This document shows positions 1-7,979 of a stretch of DNA of 64,000 nucleotides, in pieces (position 1 is the stretch's first letter; the number at the start of each line of letters is the position of its first letter). This stretch comes from Nanosynbacter sp963524495 (GTDB taxonomy: Bacteria; Patescibacteriota; Saccharimonadia; Saccharimonadales; Saccharimonadaceae), in the NCBI GenBank assembly GCA_046846435.1, contig CP128407.1, forward strand, positions 186,001-250,000. The letters run 5' to 3'. A program made the position numbers and the translations under genes. Below the pieces are notes generated by a model. The model saw nothing but the letters and a program-made list of their open reading frames with translations, searched no databases and was not told the DNA's origin.

Positions 1-2
1 CG

Positions 3-263
3 TCAGGCTATAAAAAAGTAGAACTGGAATGGGGTGACTTTAACAAGCGCTACCAAGTATATGCCACCGATGAGAATCAGGTGACGAGCTTTGAGCTGCT
101 CAATCCAAGTTTCATGGCATGGTTGTATGATCAAGATATTAAGGTTAATATTGAGGTGGTAGATAATATTGTTTATCTCTATGCCAAAATTTCCACTGGC
201 GAGATGCGCTACGCGGAGATGATGGATATTTTGCAGAAATCACATAAAGAACTCAAGATGTAA
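3..263 (+). CDS. C-terminal fragment of a DUF3137-like protein (5' end outside window)
   Basis: The reading frame is open from base 3 to the stop at 263 and continues upstream of the window, so this is a 3' partial gene of 86 visible codons. The visible part contains FNKRYQVYATDENQVTSFELLNP-like spacing (F-x-K-x-Y-x-V-Y, then a tail predicting alternating strands and a final helix). This resembles the end of DUF3137 proteins, membrane-associated proteins of unknown function. A GTG at 81 could act as a start but lies inside the conserved-looking block, so it is probably not the true start. The gene is followed after 9 nt by galU, whose Shine-Dalgarno sequence overlaps its end, so the two are probably co-transcribed. 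The family call is by pattern only. Confidence 0.5.
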   Translation, partial: SGYKKVELEWGDFNKRYQVYATDENQVTSFELLNPSFMAWLYDQDIKVNIEVVDNIVYLYAKISTGEMRYAEMMDILQKSHKELKM

Positions 264-272
264 GGAGGAAAT

Positions 273-1103
273 ATGATTACCAAAGCTATTATTCCGGTCG
301 CTGGTTGGGGCACACGAATGCTACCAATTACTAAATCAATTGAAAAATGCATGCTGCCAATTGGTAATCGACCGCTGATTGATTATGTGGTGCAGGACTG
401 CTTGGCGGCCGGCGTGCGTGAGCTGATTTTTGTGGTTGGCGAGCAGAGTTCACAACTAGAGAGCTATTATCGGAGCAATATTTTGCTCAACGATTATTTG
501 CGGAGCAAGGGCAAAGATGACAAGTTAGCCCTGGTAGCGCCGATTGATGCGAAGCTTCACTTTGTGACGCAACCGAGCTATGGTAAGTACGGATCAGCGG
601 TACCGGTAGCCTTGGCGGCGGACTATATCGAGGACGGTGAGTCGGCAGTTGTGCTGATGGGCGATGACTTTATATATAATGCCGACGGCTCAAGCGAAGT
701 AGCGCGGTTGATAGCAGCAACACCAGACGGTCAGTGCAGTCTATTAGTCCAGGAAGTGCCAGGTGATGACATTAGCCGGTATGGGGCGATTATGATGGAC
801 GAGGATGGTAACTTTGTAGAGATTGTTGAAAAACCGAAGCCAGAAGAGGCGCCAAGTCACTTTGCCAACACCGGTAAGTACGTTCTCACCAAACAAGTGA
901 TTCAGTCTTGTGCCGATGTTGAAATATCGCCGCGTGGTGAGTATGAATTAACTGATGCAGTCAGTAATTATGCTCGGGCCGGCGGTGTCGTCAAGGTTGT
1001 GCCAGCGGTAGGTATGCATTTGGACGGCGGTAACGTCGATGGTTGGCTGCATGCGAACAATGTAGTGTGTGGGCGATCTGGATCATGTTCGTGTGAAATC
1101 TGA
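273..1103 (+). CDS. galU: UTP--glucose-1-phosphate uridylyltransferase
   Basis: Nucleotidyltransferase of 276 aa that makes UDP-glucose from UTP and glucose-1-phosphate for glycolipid, exopolysaccharide or wall-polymer synthesis in the cytoplasm. The N-terminus has the GalU nucleotide-binding signature (IIPVAGWGTRMLP, residues about 6-18), then a lysine-containing segment ending CMLPIGNRPLIDYVV, and QPSYGKYGSAVPVALA (about 98-113). GDDF at about 130 occupies the metal-binding aspartate position. EKP (about 189-191) and the late GGNVDGW segment fit the sugar-binding part. The start is set by a strong AAGGAGG 5 nt upstream. At 276 aa it is slightly shorter than the usual 290-300 aa. It probably shares a transcript with the preceding DUF3137-like gene. 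Related thymidylyltransferases are an alternative but fit less well. Confidence 0.88.
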   Translation: MITKAIIPVAGWGTRMLPITKSIEKCMLPIGNRPLIDYVVQDCLAAGVRELIFVVGEQSSQLESYYRSNILLNDYLRSKGKDDKLALVAPIDAKLHFVTQPSYGKYGSAVPVALAADYIEDGESAVVLMGDDFIYNADGSSEVARLIAATPDGQCSLLVQEVPGDDISRYGAIMMDEDGNFVEIVEKPKPEEAPSHFANTGKYVLTKQVIQSCADVEISPRGEYELTDAVSNYARAGGVVKVVPAVGMHLDGGNVDGWLHANNVVCGRSGSCSCEI

Positions 1104-1120
1104 TCGAGTATGATTTTTAC

Positions 1121-1149
1121 TTGCCAGACGCTTATGCTTAGCGTATAAT
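1121..1149 (+). promoter_or_regulatory. Promoter for the large surface protein
   Basis: TTGCCA (1121-1126), a 17-bp spacer, and a perfect TATAAT (1144-1149). Transcription would start near 1156, leaving about 50 nt of leader with a G-rich ribosome site (AGGGGG, about 1192-1197) before ATG 1206. Seen in sequence; activity is inferred. Confidence 0.7.
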
Positions 1150-1205
1150 GTAGGCGTTAGTACTCTAAATACTGAAATATACAATAATAACAGGGGGCAT
1201 CACGC

Positions 1206-4200
1206 ATGAAGATAACACAAAAGACAAAGCGATTGTTACTGGCGAATGCGGTAGTTGCGGCTATTGTCGGCGTGTTGACAATGCACTACCTAACATCAAG
1301 CCAGTTGGCGAAAGCTGATCCTATCAACTCAACTGACTTCGTCATGACTATTGATACGCGAAAAGGAGCTGGCAACACGTTTACCATACCGACATTTGGT
1401 AGTGGTTATAATTACAACGTTGCATGCGGTAATGGCGTGACGCTGACCGGTCAGACGGGTAATGCGGTATGTTCGTATGCAACAGCTGGTGAGTATCAGA
1501 TTCGCATTAGCGGCGCTTTCCCGCGCATATTCTTTAACTTTACCGGTGATAAGCTAAAAGTTATTTCGATTGATCAGTGGGGTACGAATGAGTGGCTGAA
1601 TATGGAGCATGCCTTTGATGGTGCCGAGAATCTCGATGTGAAGGCTACCGATAAACCGCGGATGGGTAAGGTGGTAAGTCTGGCGTATATGTTTCGAGAT
1701 GCCAAGAACCTAAAGGGTGTAGGCGCTGACTGGCAATGGGATACTGCCAATGTCCAGAGTTTGAATAGTACATTCTCTGGGGCTCGTCAGTTTAACCAAG
1801 ACATTTCTAACTGGAATACGGCTAAGGTTACTGACATGGATAACACGTTTACCAATGCCTACGAGTTTAATCAGCCGATTCAGAAATGGGATGTTAGCAA
1901 AGTAACGACGATGGTGGCAGTATTAGCATACGCTAAGAAATTTAATCAGCCAATTGGTGAGTGGAATACCGCACGATTGTCGGATGCTCTCCTAGCGCTT
2001 GCCGGTGCTGAGAAATTTGACCAATCGTTGGCGCACTGGGACGTTCGCCAGTTGACCAATGCAGATGGACTACTAAATGGGGTAAAGATATCGACTCCAA
2101 ATTATGACGCGACATTAATAGCGTGGCAGGGGCAGACAGTAAATAATAACGTCAAGCTTGGCGGCGGTAATAGCAAGTTCTGCCTGGCGGATGCGCAGCG
2201 CAGTAACTTAGTGAACACAAAATCGTGGATAATTGCTGATGCTGGCAAGGACTGTACGCCATACGCAGTGACCGCAGTGGATTATACTGGCGTGACGAAT
2301 GTTGATGAGAACAGTGCGGCTGGAACGGTATTGGGTCGACTGACAAGTACCGATGCTGTCGGTTCCCCACAGAGTGACTTTACTTATACGTTTGGCTGTG
2401 CCGGGGCGCAAAATAATCTTGTGACGATTGATGGTAATACGATCAAGTTGGCGCGGTCACCAGATTATGAGCAAAATACTACGCTAGCGATTTGTGTGCG
2501 ATCGACCAACAAGGCTGGACAGACATTTGATAAGCATCTAACAATTACGGTAAATAACCTTCTCACACTTTCCTATAATGCAAATGGTGCCGATGCGGGT
2601 ACAGTGCCAGCCTCAACAGGAGAGACGCTTCGCTCTGGTGCTACAGTGGCTGTGGCAGCAAATACCGGTAACTTGGTAAAAGTAGGTCATACGTTCACCG
2701 GCTGGAATACGATGGCTAACGGCGGTGGCGCAGCATACGCAGCAGGCACAACTGTGACGGTAACAGCTGATACAACGCTGTATGCACAGTGGCAAGTTAA
2801 TAACTATACATTGCATTTTGATACCAAGGGTGGCTCTAGCGTACCGGATCAAACAGTGGCATTTGGTGCGAAGGCAACAGCGCCAACAGCACCAACTAAA
2901 ACAGGCCACACGTTCACTGGTTGGTATAAGGACGCTGGATTTACACAACCCTGGGATTTTACGATCGACACGATGCCAGCAGCCGATACAACACTTCATG
3001 CCAAGTGGACAGTGAACCAATATAAGGTGCATTATGATGCGAACACTGGTAGCGGCGCGACACCGGATACTGTTGGTAATTATGATGCTACAGTACAGTT
3101 AGCTAACAGTAACTTTACAAAGACCGGCCACACATTCACTGGCTGGAATACGATGGCTAACGGCGGTGGCACGGCGTATGCAGCTGGTGATAATTTCCAC
3201 CTGACTGGTGATGTAACGCTGTATGCTCAGTGGCGCAAGAATAATTATACGCTTACTTTTGACTCGAAGGGTGGTTCACCTGTACCGTCACAAACGGTAG
3301 AGTATGGCGCTAAGGTAACTGAGCCGACCCCACCAACTAAGACTGGCCACACGTTCGCCGGTTGGTATAAAGATGCTGGGTTTGCCAATCCATGGAACTT
3401 TGGTACCGACACCATGCCAGACATTAACGCAACACTGTACGCCAAGTGGACGGTTAACCAGTATAAAATTCACTACAATGCTAATACTGGCGCGGGGACA
3501 ATGAGCGATACAGTTGGCAATTATAATAGTACTGTTCAGATAGCAGCAAATAGCTTCACGAAAGCAGGTCATGCGTTCACTGGCTGGAATACCGAGGCAA
3601 ACGGTACAGGCACGCCTTACGCCGCTGGTGCCAATATTCAGCTAACGGGTGACGTGACACTGTATGCCCAGTGGCGTGATTCACAGCCACCGGTAACACC
3701 GGCTGCCGCTCCAGATATGACCGCTGCTTCAGATACTGGTGATAGCAACTCGGATAATATTACGAATAAAACCAAACCAGCCTTTACGCTGATGTGCACT
3801 GAGGCAGGCAGCACCTTGACGTTGTACGTAGATGGGGTTGCAAATGGGACGGTAAATTGCACTGGCCCTGGTCCGGTTAATGTAGCTCCGATAACACCAC
3901 TGTCTGAGGGTAATCATACAATAACATTTACTGAGACTGATGCGGCTGGTAATGCTTCGCAGAGCTCACCGGCACTAACGGTAACAATTGATACGACTGC
4001 TCCGGCCGCTCCAGCGGTTACGGTTGATTCGGTGACTGCTGATAATACAATTAATGCCGCTGAAGCAGCTGCGCCGCAAATTATTCGTGGCTTGGCTACT
4101 GGTACTCGTCCTGGTGATAAGGTGAGGGTAACGGTTAATGGTACGACGTATGAGACGACTGTTGATGGGACCGGCGCCTTTGCAGTGACAGTTCCGGGTG

Positions 4201-5060
4201 CTGAGCTAGTATCAGACCCCGATCATACGATTGACGTAACGGTAATTGCTTCTGACGTGGCTGGCAATACGACTAGTACGAGTATGACAAAAACCTACAA
4301 CGTTGATGCTGATGTTGTTGCGCCACCAGCGAAAGCAACGCTTAAATCATCTTCTGATTCCGGTGCGAGCGACTCAGATAATATTACCAACAACACGACA
4401 CCGACGGTAATACTGCAGTGTATATCAGCTACCGACAAGCTGCATCTTATCGTTGATGGTGTTGAGGTGCAGACTATCAACTGTACAGCAGTGGGACCGG
4501 TTGAGGTGACTTTACCGAATGCATTAAATGATGGCAATCATACCGTGGTGTACCGCAGAGAGACGCCAGCTGGTAATATATCAGCACCGTCAACACCGCT
4601 AACACTGACGATTGATACGATTGCGCCGACTGGCACGCTTGGCACGCAACAAGCCACGACTGCTTCGCCTGCTTTGAGCGGTACGGTAACTGATTCTGCT
4701 GCTAAGGTAACTGTAACTATTAATGGTGTTGATTATCCGGCGACGGTTGCAGGAGGAACTTGGACACTGCCGGCGAATGTTATCGCTGCGCTTGGCAATG
4801 GAGTGCACACGGTCAAGCTAACCTTTACCGACATCGCTGGCAATACCTCGACTGTGACAAGGCCGCTCACAATCACTTTACCAACACCGCCGACTCCACA
4901 GCCGCAGCCGGGCAGTCCAAATCCAGCTCAGAGCCAGAATCAGAAGAAATCTGGCACATCACTAGCCGACACTGGTGATAATGGTTATCTACTTATTGGC
5001 ATATCGAGTCTCGCGGTTGCCGCTGGTCTGATCGGTATTTATCGGTTACGGCGTTTGTAG
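1206..5060 (+). CDS. Multidomain repeat surface protein with LPXTG-like wall anchor
   Basis: Secreted, probably wall-anchored adhesin-like protein of 1284 aa. Residues about 9-37 form a signal peptide (basic start, hydrophobic core, A-K-A before DP). Residues about 80-330 carry BspA/DUF285-type repeats with recurring FNQ-x-I-x-x-W-(N/D) and M-x-x-(T/M)F blocks. About 355-450 is cadherin-like (VDENSAAGTVLG). About 455-820 holds five InlB/Listeria-Bacteroides (Flg_new) repeats ending Y-A-(Q/K)-W. About 830-1230 are bacterial Ig-like domains separated by TIDTTAPAAP-type linkers. A proline-rich stretch precedes LADTG (about 1249-1253), a hydrophobic helix and RLRRL, the layout of a sortase substrate; the motif is LADTG rather than LPXTG. 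In an episymbiont this kind of protein could mediate host attachment, which is inference. No sortase gene lies in the window. Reverse-strand ORFs inside it are shadows. Confidence 0.85.
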   Translation: MKITQKTKRLLLANAVVAAIVGVLTMHYLTSSQLAKADPINSTDFVMTIDTRKGAGNTFTIPTFGSGYNYNVACGNGVTLTGQTGNAVCSYATAGEYQIRISGAFPRIFFNFTGDKLKVISIDQWGTNEWLNMEHAFDGAENLDVKATDKPRMGKVVSLAYMFRDAKNLKGVGADWQWDTANVQSLNSTFSGARQFNQDISNWNTAKVTDMDNTFTNAYEFNQPIQKWDVSKVTTMVAVLAYAKKFNQPIGEWNTARLSDALLALAGAEKFDQSLAHWDVRQLTNADGLLNGVKISTPNYDATLIAWQGQTVNNNVKLGGGNSKFCLADAQRSNLVNTKSWIIADAGKDCTPYAVTAVDYTGVTNVDENSAAGTVLGRLTSTDAVGSPQSDFTYTFGCAGAQNNLVTIDGNTIKLARSPDYEQNTTLAICVRSTNKAGQTFDKHLTITVNNLLTLSYNANGADAGTVPASTGETLRSGATVAVAANTGNLVKVGHTFTGWNTMANGGGAAYAAGTTVTVTADTTLYAQWQVNNYTLHFDTKGGSSVPDQTVAFGAKATAPTAPTKTGHTFTGWYKDAGFTQPWDFTIDTMPAADTTLHAKWTVNQYKVHYDANTGSGATPDTVGNYDATVQLANSNFTKTGHTFTGWNTMANGGGTAYAAGDNFHLTGDVTLYAQWRKNNYTLTFDSKGGSPVPSQTVEYGAKVTEPTPPTKTGHTFAGWYKDAGFANPWNFGTDTMPDINATLYAKWTVNQYKIHYNANTGAGTMSDTVGNYNSTVQIAANSFTKAGHAFTGWNTEANGTGTPYAAGANIQLTGDVTLYAQWRDSQPPVTPAAAPDMTAASDTGDSNSDNITNKTKPAFTLMCTEAGSTLTLYVDGVANGTVNCTGPGPVNVAPITPLSEGNHTITFTETDAAGNASQSSPALTVTIDTTAPAAPAVTVDSVTADNTINAAEAAAPQIIRGLATGTRPGDKVRVTVNGTTYETTVDGTGAFAVTVPGAELVSDPDHTIDVTVIASDVAGNTTSTSMTKTYNVDADVVAPPAKATLKSSSDSGASDSDNITNNTTPTVILQCISATDKLHLIVDGVEVQTINCTAVGPVEVTLPNALNDGNHTVVYRRETPAGNISAPSTPLTLTIDTIAPTGTLGTQQATTASPALSGTVTDSAAKVTVTINGVDYPATVAGGTWTLPANVIAALGNGVHTVKLTFTDIAGNTSTVTRPLTITLPTPPTPQPQPGSPNPAQSQNQKKSGTSLADTGDNGYLLIGISSLAVAAGLIGIYRLRRL
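2563..3675 (+). repeat. Five alternating InlB-like (Flg_new) repeats
   Basis: Five tandem coding repeats of about 70 codons alternate between two types. Type A has GHTFTGWNTMANGGG plus YAAG (around 2565-2795, 3016-3235, 3457-3675). Type B has GHTFTGWYKDAGF plus DTMP (around 2800-3010, 3241-3450). The A-B-A-B-A order, with high DNA similarity between the same type, suggests duplication of an AB pair. Boundaries are approximate. Confidence 0.8.
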
Positions 5061-5199
5061 GTAGTAGCGCTAGAATTTGCTGGTGGGGATACATTAAAGC
5101 CAGTAGTATTACGACGGGTAGGATATTTGAACTACTGACACAGAACTACCGGTTAATATAGAGTATACCATATGGTGCAGCACGGATGTGATAATGTGA

Positions 5200-5228
5200 T
5201 TGATTTATCACCATATCTCTGGTACAAT
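5200..5228 (+). promoter_or_regulatory. Promoter of rplU
   Basis: TTGATT (5200-5205), 17-bp spacer, TACAAT (5223-5228) preceded by TGG, i.e. an extended -10. It sits at the end of the roughly 200-bp gap 5061-5262, in which nothing else was recognised. The leader is about 30 nt and contains AAGGA before ATG 5263. Confidence 0.75.
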
Positions 5229-5262
5229 GGAACAGATTGAAAACTAATTTTTAAGGAACGAA

Positions 5263-5568
5263 ATGAAAGCAGTCGTAAAAATCTCTGGCAAGCAATATAT
5301 TGTCAGCGAAAAAGAGTCCCTCTTGGTGGATCTCCTCCCTGAAGGCACAAAAGAACTCACTCTCGACGCACTTTTAGTGATTGATGGTGATAAAATAACA
5401 GTTGGCACGCCAACTGTAAAAGGTATTGTGGTGAAGGCAAAGGTCGTTGAAGCAGAAGTCAAAGGCGATAAAATCCGCGTCATCCGCTACAAGAGCAAGA
5501 AACGTGTCCACAAAGAAACTGGTCATCGCCAGAAGTACACCAAGATTCAGATTACCTCGATTAAATAA
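5263..5568 (+). CDS. rplU: 50S ribosomal protein L21
   Basis: Full-length L21 of 101 aa, a 23S rRNA-binding protein of the large subunit. The family pattern is clear: a start like MKAVVKISGKQYIV, then the basic C-terminal block around RVIRYKSKKRVHKETGHRQKY. An AAGGA site lies 7 nt before ATG. The gene is single, with its own promoter and terminator. The usual partner rpmA (L27) is not next to it but lies at 54395-54667 on the other strand, so the common rplU-rpmA operon is split here. Confidence 0.95.
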   Translation: MKAVVKISGKQYIVSEKESLLVDLLPEGTKELTLDALLVIDGDKITVGTPTVKGIVVKAKVVEAEVKGDKIRVIRYKSKKRVHKETGHRQKYTKIQITSIK

Positions 5569-5581
5569 CCGATAAATCATC

Positions 5582-5611
5582 ATACCGCCCCGTGATGAGG
5601 GCGGTATTTTT
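5582..5611 (+). terminator. Rho-independent terminator after rplU
   Basis: Perfect 9-bp stem ATACCGCCC (5582-5590) / GGGCGGTAT (5599-5607), 8-nt loop, then a T-run to 5611. Placed 14 nt after the rplU stop codon. Confidence 0.9.
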
Positions 5612-5624
5612 ATGGCCGAAACTA

Positions 5625-5633
5625 TGGTACAAT
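5625..5633 (+). promoter_or_regulatory. Extended -10 promoter of parAB
   Basis: TGG + TACAAT (5625-5633), just 14 bp after the rplU terminator; no good -35 is visible. The leader to ATG 5656 is about 16 nt and contains AGAAGGGG as ribosome site. Confidence 0.6.
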
Positions 5634-5655
5634 GAGGTAAGCAGAAGGGGTATCG

Positions 5656-6420
5656 ATGACGAAGATTATTGCGGTGACAAATCAAAAGGGTGGCGTCGGC
5701 AAGACGACGACTTCAATTAATGTGGCGTATTTTTTGGCAAAAGCCGGTAAGCGGACGCTGATTGTTGACTTTGATCCGCAGGGAAATGCCACCAGCGGCC
5801 TTGGTATTGATAAGCAAGAATTGGGCGCAACGATGACCGAGGTGGTGACTGGTCAGACGGCCTTGAATAATATAATTATTCAAACTGACATCAAGAATCT
5901 ATCAATCGCACCGGCCACGCCGCACCTAGCAAATACCGAGGTTGAACTGGCCCAAGCTGAGGGGCGGTTTGTGCGGCTGCGCCAGGCGCTGGCGAGCCTC
6001 GCTGGGTATGATTATGTGATCATTGATAGTCCGCCGAGTCTGAGTCTGCTGACCGTGAATGGGCTGATCGCAGCACAGTACGTCCTATTGCCAGTGCAGG
6101 CAGAGTTTTATGCACTCGAGGGGCTGGGGCAGCTGATGGAGACGATGAAGTTGGTCCGCAAGGGGCTCAATCCGCATCTGCGCTTGCTCGGTGTAGTAAC
6201 CACCATGGTTGATTCGCGAACGACTCTGTCGAGTCAGGTGTACGATGAAATTAAAAAGCATTTTGCTGATACGCTTTTCAAGACGACGATTCCGCGTAAC
6301 ATTCGCCTTGCCGAGGCGCCAAGTCACGGCGTGCCGGTTGGCGTGTACGATCGTTTCTCAAAGGGCTCGCGGGCCTACCACGCGCTGACCAAAGAAATTA
6401 TCGAGAGGATTGAAGGATGA
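5656..6420 (+). CDS. parA: Chromosome partitioning ATPase ParA/Soj
   Basis: ParA/MinD-superfamily ATPase (254 aa) that moves the ParB-parS complex along the nucleoid during chromosome segregation. The deviant Walker A box KGGVGKTT, with the signature lysine, is at residues 11-18. A Walker A'-like segment LIVDFDPQGNATSGLG (about 35-50) and the Walker B-type VIIDSPPSLSLLT (about 120-133) follow. Length matches chromosomal Soj proteins. It overlaps parB by ATGA (6417-6420), implying translational coupling. It is driven by the extended -10 at 5625. Confidence 0.93.
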   Translation: MTKIIAVTNQKGGVGKTTTSINVAYFLAKAGKRTLIVDFDPQGNATSGLGIDKQELGATMTEVVTGQTALNNIIIQTDIKNLSIAPATPHLANTEVELAQAEGRFVRLRQALASLAGYDYVIIDSPPSLSLLTVNGLIAAQYVLLPVQAEFYALEGLGQLMETMKLVRKGLNPHLRLLGVVTTMVDSRTTLSSQVYDEIKKHFADTLFKTTIPRNIRLAEAPSHGVPVGVYDRFSKGSRAYHALTKEIIERIEG

Positions 6421-7295
6421 AAAAGGGACTTGGGCGGGGATTTGATTCGCTGATACCGACAAATTTGTTTGACGAGGCCTTTGACCCGACGGCTGGTCAA
6501 GATGCGACAATGTCGCAATTACGCCAGCTGCCTACCGCAGACATTATCCCAGATCCAAATCAGCCGCGGCGGTTCTTTGATGAGGAGGCGCTGCGTGAGC
6601 TGGCCGATTCGATTCGTCGGCATGGCGTGGTGCAGCCGATCGTCGTGACGCCACGTGGGGCACAATTCATGATCGTGGCTGGCGAGCGGCGCTGGCGAGC
6701 GGCGCAGCTGGCTGGATTAGTAGAAATACCGAGCATCATTCGCAGTTTAAGCGATCAGCATCGATTAGAGGTGTCACTGATCGAGAACTTGCAGCGACGC
6801 GACCTCAATCCGCTAGAGACGGCGACGGCCTACATGAAGCTACGCGACCAGTTCAATATGACACTGGAGCAAATCGGCCAGCACGTTGGCGGTAAATCGG
6901 TCAGCGCCATTAGCAATACGCTGCGCCTCTTGAAATTACCGAGCGTGGTGCGGACGGCGCTGTTTGAAAATAAGATTTCTGAAGGGCAGGCGCGAACGTT
7001 AGTGGGGCTGCCAGATGATGTGGCGGAGGATTTATTGCAGCAAACGATTGATCAGGACTGGAGCGTGCGCAAGCTTGAGCAGATGATCGCCGCCTGGAAG
7101 CGGTCGCAGCAGCCGTCGGGCCCCGCGCCAACTCCAAAGTCAGCCCGCTCGCCGCACGTCTCGTCGGTAGCGCGCCTGTCGAAAAAACTTCGTGCTGACA
7201 TCACGGTTCGCACCAGTAAGCGCGGTGCTGGTCAGATTATCATCCCGTTCAAAGATCAAGCGGATTTTGAGCGGATCCGTGACTTGATTGGCTGA
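6417..7295 (+). CDS. parB: Chromosome partitioning protein ParB/Spo0J
   Basis: parS-binding CTPase-type partition protein of 292 aa. It starts with KKGLGRGFDSLIP, the ParA-stimulating N-terminal motif. ParB/sulfiredoxin-fold motifs follow: PDPNQPRRFFDEEALRELADSI (about 42-64), GERRWRAAQLAG (about 87-99) and LIENLQRRDLNPLE (about 117-130). A helix-turn-helix segment lies near 140-170, with a C-terminal dimerization region. Its start overlaps the parA stop. It ends 3 bp before the end of convergent lepB. No parS site (TGTTTCACGTGAAACA type) was found in this window. Confidence 0.92.
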   Translation: MKKGLGRGFDSLIPTNLFDEAFDPTAGQDATMSQLRQLPTADIIPDPNQPRRFFDEEALRELADSIRRHGVVQPIVVTPRGAQFMIVAGERRWRAAQLAGLVEIPSIIRSLSDQHRLEVSLIENLQRRDLNPLETATAYMKLRDQFNMTLEQIGQHVGGKSVSAISNTLRLLKLPSVVRTALFENKISEGQARTLVGLPDDVAEDLLQQTIDQDWSVRKLEQMIAAWKRSQQPSGPAPTPKSARSPHVSSVARLSKKLRADITVRTSKRGAGQIIIPFKDQADFERIRDLIG

Positions 7296-7298
7296 TGA

Positions 7299-7904
7299 TT
7301 AAAACCCTCTGATCTGTGTGAAGGGGAAAATGCGGGCGATGACCGGCCCAACAATGTCGTATAGCGGAATGTTGCCCATGCAGTTACGCGAGTCACACGA
7401 AAAATTACCCTCACGATTATCACCCATCACGAAAACCGTCCCCTCGGATACCTTGGTGTCGACATCGCCGGAGGTGGGTGACTTTGGTTCGTTTTTGTTG
7501 ACGGTTGTATCGGGGTTAAAGCCGTTCGGATGTTCGGTGTTATAAACGGTGACAACGCCGTTTTTGACGGTGACGCGCTCACCCGCGAAAGCGATTACCC
7601 GTTTGACGATATATTCATCGTGACCTAGGGTCGGATTGTAATTAGGATTCTTAAAGACAATAATTTGGCCGCGCTGGGGGATGTACTGTTTATTTTGCAG
7701 CTGTTTGATCGTGACTGATAGTCGGTCGACGATCAGGCGGTCGTTGGTGTGCATGGTGTTTTCCATGCTTGGGCCTTGCACGCCAAAGCTACGAAAAACA
7801 AAGGTATTGATCAAAATCGTTCCGATAATTACTCCGACCACAAAAATAATCAGCCCCAGACTGTCCCTCAGGCGCGGGTGTCGATCGAGAAAGTGAGCAT
7901 CCAT
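7299..7904 (-). CDS. lepB: Signal peptidase I
   Basis: Type I signal peptidase (201 aa from the chosen start) that removes signal peptides from Sec-exported proteins at the outer face of the membrane. One N-terminal membrane helix (about 16-36) precedes GPSM with catalytic Ser46. YIVKRVIAFAGE carries the general base Lys101, and MGDNREGNFSCDSR is the box E region. An upstream in-frame ATG at 7940 exists, but TATAAT at 7912-7917 ends exactly 7 nt before ATG 7904, so transcription should begin at that ATG. The start is therefore set at 7904, giving MDAHFLDRHP. It is convergent with parB and divergent from the LCP gene. Confidence 0.9.
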   Translation of the reverse strand: MDAHFLDRHPRLRDSLGLIIFVVGVIIGTILINTFVFRSFGVQGPSMENTMHTNDRLIVDRLSVTIKQLQNKQYIPQRGQIIVFKNPNYNPTLGHDEYIVKRVIAFAGERVTVKNGVVTVYNTEHPNGFNPDTTVNKNEPKSPTSGDVDTKVSEGTVFVMGDNREGNFSCDSRNCMGNIPLYDIVGPVIARIFPFTQIRGF

Positions 7905-7911
7905 CCGCCTT

Positions 7912-7920
7912 ATTATACAT
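7912..7920 (-). promoter_or_regulatory. -10 element of lepB (leaderless)
   Basis: TATAAT on the minus strand at 7917-7912 with TG directly upstream; 7 nt separate it from ATG 7904. No -35 was identified. Confidence 0.65.
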
Positions 7921-7962
7921 GGTTTGGCGGCGAAAACCAAAAGCTTGATCGATAGAGAAGTG

Positions 7963-7971
7963 TGCTATAAT
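7963..7971 (+). promoter_or_regulatory. Extended -10 of the LCP gene (leaderless)
   Basis: TGC + TATAAT (7963-7971); 8 nt separate it from GTG 7980. An AAGGAG lies between them but only 2 nt from GTG, too close to act as a normal SD. Confidence 0.65.
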
Positions 7972-7979
7972 AAGGAGCA

